Of a stretch of 64,000 bases of DNA, positions 58,101 through 64,000 are shown in pieces (the first letter of the stretch is position 1; the number at the start of each line of letters is the position of its first letter). The DNA is from JAAYAE01 sp963678395. Lineage in GTDB: Bacteria > Bacillota > Negativicutes > Acidaminococcales > Acidaminococcaceae. The position numbers and the translations under genes were made by a program. The stretch spans positions 62,001 through 126,000 of the forward strand of contig OY782827.1 in NCBI GenBank assembly GCA_963678395.1, in the 5' to 3' direction. The notes beneath the pieces were generated by a model that saw only the letters and a list, made by a program, of their open reading frames with translations, did no database searches and had not been told where the DNA came from.

Positions 58101-58579
58101 TGCAAGTAACCATAACCTGTGTTGGTAAGATTAAAGAAAAATATTTAGTTGACGGTATTGCGGAATATACAAAACGGTTAGGGCCATTTTGTCGATTAAA
58201 GATAGTAAGTATTAGCGAAGAAAAGATGCCGGATAATCCTTCGCCAGCTAATAAAGAACAGATATTAGCCAAAGAAACTGAACGTTTGTTGGCTATTATT
58301 CCTGATAATTCCTATGTCTTTGTACTAGATGTTATAGGCAGACCTATTAGTTCGCCGGAATTAGCACAAAAAATTGCAGATTTAGCCTTGGAGGGCAAAA
58401 GCAATATAACCTTTGTTATTGGGGGTGCTTTTGGTTTTACGGATGCTTTACGCAAAAGGGCTGATATCAGTATTTCTTTTTCTAAAATGACTTTCACGCA
58501 CCAAATGATAAGAATGCTTTTAGTAGAGCAAATTTATAGGGCTTTCAAAATTATTCGTGGTGAGAAATATCACTTATAA
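58100..58579 (+). CDS. rlmH: 23S rRNA (pseudouridine1915-N3)-methyltransferase RlmH
   Basis: 159-aa SPOUT methyltransferase. FVLDVIGRPISSPELAQKIADL, VIGGAFGFTDALRKRAD and the C-terminal knot SKMTFTHQMIRMLLVEQIYRAFKI are all present; the C-terminus reads GEKYHL where GEPYHK is usual. Coupled to htrA by a TAATG junction. Confidence 0.95.
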   Translation: MQVTITCVGKIKEKYLVDGIAEYTKRLGPFCRLKIVSISEEKMPDNPSPANKEQILAKETERLLAIIPDNSYVFVLDVIGRPISSPELAQKIADLALEGKSNITFVIGGAFGFTDALRKRADISISFSKMTFTHQMIRMLLVEQIYRAFKIIRGEKYHL

Positions 58580-58635
58580 GGTCTTAAGAGTACTTGACTT
58601 ACTAAATTTTTACTATAGGCAATTTTAAAATAAAA

Positions 58636-58678
58636 AGAAGAGCATGCTTTGTTATTTTCACAAAGTATACTCTTCTTT
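58636..58678. terminator. Bidirectional hairpin between rlmH and the hypothetical gene
   Basis: About 17-bp stem (AGAAGAGCATGCTTTGT with ACAAAGTATACTCTTCT, two mismatches) with A and T runs at the ends. Confidence 0.65.
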
Positions 58679-58704
58679 ATTGCATAGGGTTAGGAGAAAA
58701 AATA

Positions 58705-59205
58705 TTAATAAATAATACGAATGCAACCATCTTTAAAAATTTCTATTTCATTGTAGCTATCCATAATTTTTTCTTTTGTTTTCTTGTCTACAGTATTTAT
58801 ATCGATAATTCCATAGATAATAGCACAATAGTTATTAAAAATCCCCATGTTATTAATGCCATAATAATAATGCACACCATTTTTCTGTCCATTGGGGTCA
58901 AGTTTTAAACCATATTTTTTTAGACAGGCCACAGTTTCAGCATGACTATGCATCGGATTTGTAAGGTATGTAATAATATGGCGATCTGTACCAACATGAC
59001 CTATCTTAAAGTGGTCTAAGCATTCTTGGCAAATGCCCTTTTCTCCCACAAACGCGTATGCTACAGGGGTGTCTTCATAACAATAAAAGCAAGTGCCATT
59101 ATTTTGACGGTGCCACTTGTAACAATTTTCATATGTGTTTTTCTTTCTAAATAGCATGTTTAAATTCTTCCTTATATGTTTTTTATTATGTACTTTAGTA
59201 TACAT
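58705..59205 (-). CDS. Hypothetical zinc-ribbon-like protein
   Basis: 166 aa, basic N-terminus, two CxxC pairs (CFYC and CQEC, about residues 40-62, spaced as in a zinc ribbon) and a tyrosine-rich middle (GVHYYYGINNMG). No family recognised. Starts at ATG 59205, or at an internal ATG for LFRKKNTYENC. Isolated on the minus strand between rlmH and IS copy 3. Confidence 0.55.
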   Translation of the reverse strand: MYTKVHNKKHIRKNLNMLFRKKNTYENCYKWHRQNNGTCFYCYEDTPVAYAFVGEKGICQECLDHFKIGHVGTDRHIITYLTNPMHSHAETVACLKKYGLKLDPNGQKNGVHYYYGINNMGIFNNYCAIIYGIIDINTVDKKTKEKIMDSYNEIEIFKDGCIRIIY

Positions 59206-59422
59206 GTTTGTCCTTCTATTGTATATAATGGGGGCATATATTCTTTTAGCTAAAAACGTATAAACATAAACGCGAGAGAACTATATTATGCCAGATAGGG
59301 TTATTTGCTGTTAGCGTTGTATGATTGGTTCACATTCTTTTTTAAATTTTGGTACTAGTATATAAGAATGGACACGAAAAGTTTAACAAGCTAAAATCAA
59401 TTTAGAAAGGGCGTGTTAAACC

Positions 59423-59698
59423 TTGTCCAAAAATGGAATAAGATTTACCGATGAATTTAAAAAACAAATAGTAGATTTGTATCAATCCGGTAGTAGCGTA
59501 AGCTACCTTAGCAGTGAATATGGCGTAACTGCAGTAACAATTTATAAATGGATAAAAGAACTCTCCCCAGTTAAGGGACTACACGATGAAGAAATTACTT
59601 CCAAGGAATATGAGAAGATGAAGAAACGTATTGCAGAGCTGGAAATGGAGAACGAAATATTAAAAAAAGCTACAGCCATATTCGCACGAAAACACTAG
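59423..59698 (+). CDS. IS3-family transposase OrfA, copy 3
   Basis: 91 aa, helix-turn-helix RFTDEFKKQIVDLYQSGSS and leucine-zipper-like C-terminus. TTG start. Matches copy 2 at the two positions where copy 1 differs, so copy 1 carries the derived bases. Confidence 0.9.
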   Translation: MSKNGIRFTDEFKKQIVDLYQSGSSVSYLSSEYGVTAVTIYKWIKELSPVKGLHDEEITSKEYEKMKKRIAELEMENEILKKATAIFARKH

Positions 59699-59763
59699 GA
59701 GAAACAGTTGGCTTCATCAATAGATACAAAGCCCAGTATACAGTAAAGCGCACCTGCAAAGTA

Positions 59764-60567
59764 TTGAACCTTCCTCGAGGCACCTATTATAAGTCCTTAT
59801 GTCTCGTAACATCTGCCAGAAAAATAAACAAACAGAAGTTCCTAGAAACAATAAAAGATGTTTTCGAAGAAAACAAGAAGAGATATGGAGCACCAAAGAT
59901 ACAGAAAGTATTAGAAGCTCTTGGCATAAAGGCCAGTCTAAAGCGTGTCCAAAGGCATATGGCAGAATTAGGGCTCAGGGCAATAGTAGTAAAGAAATAC
60001 AGGTATTATTCTTCTAAATGTTTGGTTGAAGAACATGACAATTTGTTAAACAGAGATTTCAAAAGTGCAGCAATCAACAAAAAATGGTGTACAGACATAA
60101 CCTATATCCATACAGTTATTGATGGTTGGACATATCTGGCGTCAGTAATGGACTTGGCCAGCAAGAAGATTATCGGCTATGCCTATGCAAAAAGGATGAC
60201 AGCAGAACTAGCGGTACAAGCTATTGAAAATGCCTGCCTTAATGTCAGTGATACAACAGGAATAATTTTGCATAGTGATCTTGGAACTCAATACACTAGT
60301 CAAATGTTTGAAGATGAGCTTGTAAGAAAAAATATGGTTCATTCTTACAGCCGTAAGGGAAACCCCTACGATAATGCCTGCATTGAATCTTTCCATTCCG
60401 GATTGAAGAAGGAAGAAGTGAACCATAACAGGTATTATGATTTCAAGATGGCCGGTAAAGCCATCTTTGAATATATTGAATCATGGTATAACCGAAAGAG
60501 GATTCATGGCAGTATAAAGTATATGACTCCGCAGGAGTTTGAAGACGCAGCAAAATCTACAGCATAA
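59764..60567 (+). CDS. IS3-family transposase OrfB, copy 3
   Basis: 267-aa DDE domain identical in protein sequence to copy 1 OrfB, with intact D (WCTDITYI), D (HSDLGTQY) and E (ACIESFHS). Expressed as an OrfAB fusion by -1 slippage at the A7 run. Apparently able to transpose. Confidence 0.9.
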   Translation: MNLPRGTYYKSLCLVTSARKINKQKFLETIKDVFEENKKRYGAPKIQKVLEALGIKASLKRVQRHMAELGLRAIVVKKYRYYSSKCLVEEHDNLLNRDFKSAAINKKWCTDITYIHTVIDGWTYLASVMDLASKKIIGYAYAKRMTAELAVQAIENACLNVSDTTGIILHSDLGTQYTSQMFEDELVRKNMVHSYSRKGNPYDNACIESFHSGLKKEEVNHNRYYDFKMAGKAIFEYIESWYNRKRIHGSIKYMTPQEFEDAAKSTA

Positions 60568-60612
60568 AAGTTAAACTATTTGTGTCTACAGTATTGACCT
60601 AGGTCCACCAAC

Positions 60613-60778
60613 TTGTCCACAGAGTTATCAGTAATATTTATCCATAAAGTTATACACAGCTGTTGATAACTTTATAACTTTTTTTTAACTGTTGATAACT
60701 AGCTCAATAGCTGGTATGATGGGGAAGTGGAGTCTTTTTTATCCACTAAGTTATACACAACTTTAATAGTTATGCACA
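60613..60778 (+). other. DnaA-box cluster upstream of dnaA (first half of bipartite oriC)
   Basis: At least eight 9-mers close to TTATCCACA: TTWTNCACA matches at 60650-60658, 60751-60759 and 60770-60778; one-mismatch boxes at 60613-60621, 60638-60646 and 60739-60747; reverse TTATCAACA boxes at 60661-60669 and 60690-60698. The interval 60608-60862 has no gene. This would also serve dnaA autoregulation. Confidence 0.85.
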
Positions 60779-60862
60779 GCTTTAATCTCTTTTATTATTT
60801 TCGCTTTTTTATAACAAATGATGTATAATAAAAACCAGTAATAATTTTACAAAGGACGGTTT

Positions 60863-62248
60863 ATGATGAATAATGCTAACATTTCCGATATTTGGGAAAG
60901 CTTGCTTAACTATGTTGAATCCTGCACAGAAGATCCAGGATATGCACGTTGGGTAAAAGAGGCTATGCCACAAAGTATAACAGGCAATGTCTTTGAAATT
61001 GTAGTTGAAAAACAATTTATCAAAGATTGGATTGATAACAAATATAAAGCAAACATGGAAAAAATCCTCAGTTCTTTATGTGGCAGAGAAATGAAGTTGC
61101 TTATTACAAATTTAAACACTAAAGATGAAGAAGATCGTAGTAATATTATTGACAGACCTATAGTACCTATAATTTCGCAAGCAGAAAAAACGATTTCCAT
61201 TCCTTCCTCCTTTAAAAATAGTATTGATGATCATATTATAGGTAAATATGTGTTTGAAAATTTTGTCATCGGAAATTCAAATCGTTTTGCCCATGCTGCG
61301 GCTCTTGCTGTTGCAGAATCACCAGCAAGAGTTTATAATCCATTATTTTTATATAGCGATGCCGGTTTAGGTAAAACACATTTAATGCATGCAATTGGTA
61401 ATCGTATTAAACAAAATCATCCTGAAATGAAAATACTATATATTTCCAGTGAAACCTTTACTAATGAAATGATTAACTGCATTCAAAAAAATGCAATGGA
61501 AAATTTTCGTAATAAGTATCGTAATATTGATGTGCTATTAATTGATGATATTCAGTTTCTTCGCAAAAAAGAAAGTACTCAAGAAGAATTTTTTCATACA
61601 TTTAATGCTTTACGAGATGCAAATAAACAAATTATTATATCAAGTGACCGCAAGCCTTCCGAATTAGATACTTTGGAAGAACGTTTGCGTTCTCGTTTTT
61701 ATTGGGGACTTTCAACTGATATTCAACCCCCTGATTTAGAAACAAGAATGGCTATTTTACGTAACATGGCGGCTTCAGATAATATAGAATTGCCAAATGA
61801 TGTCGTTTTATTAATGGCAAGTGCCATTGAAACAAATATTAGAGAACTAGAAGGAGCCTATACTAAAGTAATTGCGTATACAAATTTCTCTAATACACCA
61901 ATTTCTTTAGAAAACGCGCAAAAAGCATTAACTGAATTTAATATTGGTAATATTAATAAAATAATATCAATTCAAGAAATTCAACAATTAGTATCAACTA
62001 CATTTAAAATAAAAATGGATGATTTTTTAGCCAAAAACCGCACTAGAAATGTAGCTTTCCCAAGACAGATCGCTATGTATCTTTGCAGAGAACTAACGGA
62101 TTATTCCTTACCAAGAATTGGAGATTTTTTTGGTGGAAGAGATCATACAACCGTTATTCATGCTTGTGAAAAAATATCTAAAGATATGAAAAAAGATCCT
62201 AATTTAGAAAAATATATCAAAGAAATTATAAGTCAATTAAAAAAATAA
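60863..62248 (+). CDS. dnaA: Chromosomal replication initiator DnaA
   Basis: 461 aa. Domain I at the N-terminus, AAA+ domain III with LFLYSDAGLGKTHLMHAIGN and Walker B DVLLIDDIQFL, and domain IV with LPRIGDFFGGRDHTTVIHACEKI. The P-loop reads SDAGLGKT where most DnaA have GGVGLGKT, so the first P-loop glycine is Ser. ATG 60863 follows AAAGGA. Opens oriC and controls its own gene. Confidence 0.96.
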   Translation: MMNNANISDIWESLLNYVESCTEDPGYARWVKEAMPQSITGNVFEIVVEKQFIKDWIDNKYKANMEKILSSLCGREMKLLITNLNTKDEEDRSNIIDRPIVPIISQAEKTISIPSSFKNSIDDHIIGKYVFENFVIGNSNRFAHAAALAVAESPARVYNPLFLYSDAGLGKTHLMHAIGNRIKQNHPEMKILYISSETFTNEMINCIQKNAMENFRNKYRNIDVLLIDDIQFLRKKESTQEEFFHTFNALRDANKQIIISSDRKPSELDTLEERLRSRFYWGLSTDIQPPDLETRMAILRNMAASDNIELPNDVVLLMASAIETNIRELEGAYTKVIAYTNFSNTPISLENAQKALTEFNIGNINKIISIQEIQQLVSTTFKIKMDDFLAKNRTRNVAFPRQIAMYLCRELTDYSLPRIGDFFGGRDHTTVIHACEKISKDMKKDPNLEKYIKEIISQLKK

Positions 62249-62249
62249 G

Positions 62250-62445
62250 TTATCCACAGTCTATGGATAACTCTGTTTATAACTTGTGTTTAAATTTGTT
62301 CATAACTCATTTTTTTATCATCACTGTTAGTATGTTAATAACTAAGTTGATTTTATAAACAAGTTTTAATTTATTTAAAGCCAGTACACATCAACCTGTT
62401 AAGTACTTTTCCACATATCAACAAAGCCTACTACTACTGCTACTA
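62250..62445 (+). other. oriC unwinding region: DnaA boxes and DnaA-trios between dnaA and dnaN
   Basis: A perfect TTATCCACA at 62250-62258, a reverse near-box at 62262-62270, TTTTCCACA at 62407-62415, then six trinucleotides CTA CTA CTA CTG CTA CTA at 62428-62445 (complement TAG repeats), followed by an AT-rich stretch. This order (box, trio, AT-rich) matches the Bacillus subtilis DnaA-trio unwinding element. The interval 62249-62490 has no gene. Confidence 0.8.
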
Positions 62446-62490
62446 TATTTATTAAATATATAAGTAATAGAATTATAAGGAGGACTACCA

Positions 62491-63600
62491 ATGAAGTTCG
62501 CATGTGAAACGTCAATTTTAGCCAAAAGTATTCAAATAGTAAAAAAAGCTATTTCTTCTAGTCCCAATGCACCTATTTTTTCAGGAATACATTTAATTTT
62601 AAAAGGCAATACATTAGAGTTAGTAGCAATGGATTTAAATTTTTATATGAGCGATACTATAAATGTCAATGGAGAAAAAGATGGAGATATTTTAGTTCCT
62701 TCTAAATCTTTTTCTGAATTACTGACTAAATTAGATAATGAAGTCATCAGTCTAGAAAAAAATGACAATGACACAGAAATAGTTATAATTTCTAATACAG
62801 GTAAATATAGTATACCTCTTATGGAAAAAGATAATTTTCCACCTTTTCCTAATTTTGATGGTGATAAGGTATTAATTTTTTCAGAAGAAAAAATAGGAGA
62901 ATTAATTAGTAAAACGATATATGCTTGTTCTACTGATGAAACAAGACCTCTTTTTACAGGTATATTGTTAGAAAAAAAGAATAACGATGTTACTTTTGTT
63001 GGAACTAATACCCATAGATTAGCTATAAAAACAGTAACTTTGGACGATAATGATAGTGAATTTTCTATGATTATACCTTCTCGTTTATTAAGAGAAATTA
63101 ATGCTAATATAGGTAAAGAAATTCCAGAAGATGTGGAAATAAGTTTAAAAAATAAACAAATACAAGTAAAAATAGGAGAAATAAAAATAATATCTAGTCT
63201 TATCGAAGGATCTTTTCCTGATTATAAGAGGGTAGTTCCTCCTAAATTTGCTACTACTACAGTTTTTAATGCTAAGGCTATGGAAAAAGCGGTAAAAAGA
63301 GTAGCTTTATTTTCTAAAGATGACTATAGTATCGTTAGATTAAATATAGAAGCAGATAAAATAATTTTAACTTCAGGTATTTCTGATTTAGGCCAGGGTA
63401 AAGAAACTGTTGAGTGCACTACTAAAGGTGATGCTCTAAATATTGCTTTTAATTCTAAATATGTCATGGATATTTTAAAATATGCAGGTTCAGAAGAAGT
63501 TGTTATGGAAATGAACAATTCTTTAAGTCCTGTATGTATAAAACCAGTAAGTGAAGAAAATTATATTTATATCGTTACACCGGTAAGGGTAATTTTTTAA
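62491..63600 (+). CDS. dnaN: DNA polymerase III sliding clamp (beta subunit)
   Basis: 369 aa forming three clamp folds; MKFACETSILAKSIQIVKKAISSSPNAPIFSGI at the start, EGSFPDYKRVVPPKFATT in the middle, and the C-terminal YIYIVTPVRV. ATG 62491 with AAGGAGG. Very AT-rich compared with the genes left of 22 kb. Intact. Confidence 0.95.
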   Translation: MKFACETSILAKSIQIVKKAISSSPNAPIFSGIHLILKGNTLELVAMDLNFYMSDTINVNGEKDGDILVPSKSFSELLTKLDNEVISLEKNDNDTEIVIISNTGKYSIPLMEKDNFPPFPNFDGDKVLIFSEEKIGELISKTIYACSTDETRPLFTGILLEKKNNDVTFVGTNTHRLAIKTVTLDDNDSEFSMIIPSRLLREINANIGKEIPEDVEISLKNKQIQVKIGEIKIISSLIEGSFPDYKRVVPPKFATTTVFNAKAMEKAVKRVALFSKDDYSIVRLNIEADKIILTSGISDLGQGKETVECTTKGDALNIAFNSKYVMDILKYAGSEEVVMEMNNSLSPVCIKPVSEENYIYIVTPVRVIF

Positions 63601-63604
63601 TAAG

Positions 63605-64000
63605 ATGAAAATTTTAAGTATTAATTTAAAAAATTTTAGAAATTATGCAAACTTAAATGTTGAATTTAATAGCATAATTAATATTATTTATGGAAATAAT
63701 GCTCAAGGTAAGACAAATTTGTTAGAGGCTATTTACTATATGGCGTTTGGTTTTACTTATAGAACTAGAAGTGAAGAAGAACTAATAAAATTTGGAGCAA
63801 CAGATTTTAGTACTGATATATGTTTTTCTAATAAATTTTATAAAAACAAAATTATAATAAAAAAATATGTGAAAAATGGTAAGTATAAAAAAGAATTAAC
63901 TTTTAATAATAATGTTTTAAGAGCTAAAGAACATTATGGCTTATTAAACGTAGTACTTTTTTCTCCTGATGATTTACAAATTGTTAAGGGAGAACCAGGT
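63605..64000 (+). CDS. recF: DNA replication/repair protein RecF, 5' part
   Basis: First 132 codons, running off the right edge. KILSINLKNFRNYANLNVEF, Walker A YGNNAQGKTNLLEAIYYM and VLFSPDDLQIVKGEPG are RecF hallmarks. It starts 5 bp after dnaN; the small S4-domain gene (yaaA) found between dnaN and recF in many Firmicutes is absent. Confidence 0.93.
   Translation, partial: MKILSINLKNFRNYANLNVEFNSIINIIYGNNAQGKTNLLEAIYYMAFGFTYRTRSEEELIKFGATDFSTDICFSNKFYKNKIIIKKYVKNGKYKKELTFNNNVLRAKEHYGLLNVVLFSPDDLQIVKGEPG

Larger units (their letters stand above)
59350..60607 (+). mobile_element. IS3-family element (IS150-like), copy 3, complete
   Basis: 1258 bp, same orientation as copy 1 and different from it at two bases. 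Left flank is TTT, right flank CCA; CCA matches the left flank of copy 1, not its own left flank. Its A7 slip site is at 59662-59668. Its right end is next to the dnaA origin region. Confidence 0.92.

Noticed and set aside
23639..59349. Prophage or conjugative island
   Set aside because: No integrase, structural, relaxase or type IV secretion genes; content is metabolic and housekeeping, including rlmH, tex and deoC.
22381..60607. Classical composite transposon moved as one unit
   Set aside because: A transposed unit should have a fresh target duplication and usually carries cargo of a few kb. The 36-kb length and housekeeping genes fit homologous recombination or misassembly better, although the matching outer CCA alone would also fit transposition.
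1..64000. Stop-codon reassignment, suggested by in-frame TAG, TAA and TGA
   Set aside because: All three codons also end intact genes in the window, and the in-frame cases are single lesions in genes with other signs of decay.

Overview
The window reads as the replication-origin region of a low-GC diderm Firmicute, most likely a Negativicute (Selenomonadales, Acidaminococcaceae or a relative). This rests on the Firmicute origin cluster (rpmH-rnpA-yidD-yidC-jag-mnmE-mnmG-rsmG-parA-parB on one side, dnaA-dnaN-recF on the other) together with an outer-membrane two-partner secretion locus, which needs a second membrane. Family level is inference; no 16S gene is present.

Layout. 1-13.1 kb (minus strand): a PHP-family phosphatase fragment, ychF, a branched-chain amino-acid ABC operon (two binding proteins, livHMGF, a CBS-ACT protein, a DUF951 protein), a damaged CoA-disulfide-reductase-like gene, an Lrp/LysE pair, a TSCPD protein and tRNA-Val. 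13.1-22.2 kb (minus strand): a dead DUF554 gene and the origin-proximal cluster parB to rpmH. 22.4-23.6 kb: IS3-family element copy 1. 23.6-59.3 kb: a block of mostly plus-strand genes (transporters, a sulfonate-type ABC system, a two-partner-secretion adhesin locus, LCP protein, two MATE pumps, four MerR regulators, speF-potE, tex, perR-like gene, deoC, walJ-htrA-rlmH) containing IS copy 2. 59.4-60.6 kb: IS copy 3. 60.6-64 kb: DnaA-box cluster, dnaA, a second DnaA-box/DnaA-trio region, dnaN and the start of recF.

Main reading. rpmH and dnaA are normally adjacent. Here they are separated by about 36 kb bounded by two nearly identical, same-orientation IS copies. The outer flanks of the two copies carry the same 3-bp sequence (CCA), as expected of one target duplication, while the inner flanks do not match. 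The simplest explanation is that one IS sat between rpmH and dnaA and the block was later added there by IS-IS recombination (or by an assembly misjoin at the repeat). Strand preference and a hand-counted base-skew sample in the block fit DNA from the other replichore.

The block is rich in broken genes: single-base homopolymer indels, tandem duplications of 2, 4, 16, 20 and 21 bp, a 62-bp insertion and an in-frame stop. Both two-partner-secretion genes, speF, potE, tex, walJ, an AEC transporter, two MerR genes and one MATE gene are affected. Three genes to the left of the block are also damaged. Two promoters, of speF and of the second MATE gene, share a MerR-type operator with a 19-bp spacer, which suggests that the MerR cluster controls polyamine metabolism and efflux as one circuit.
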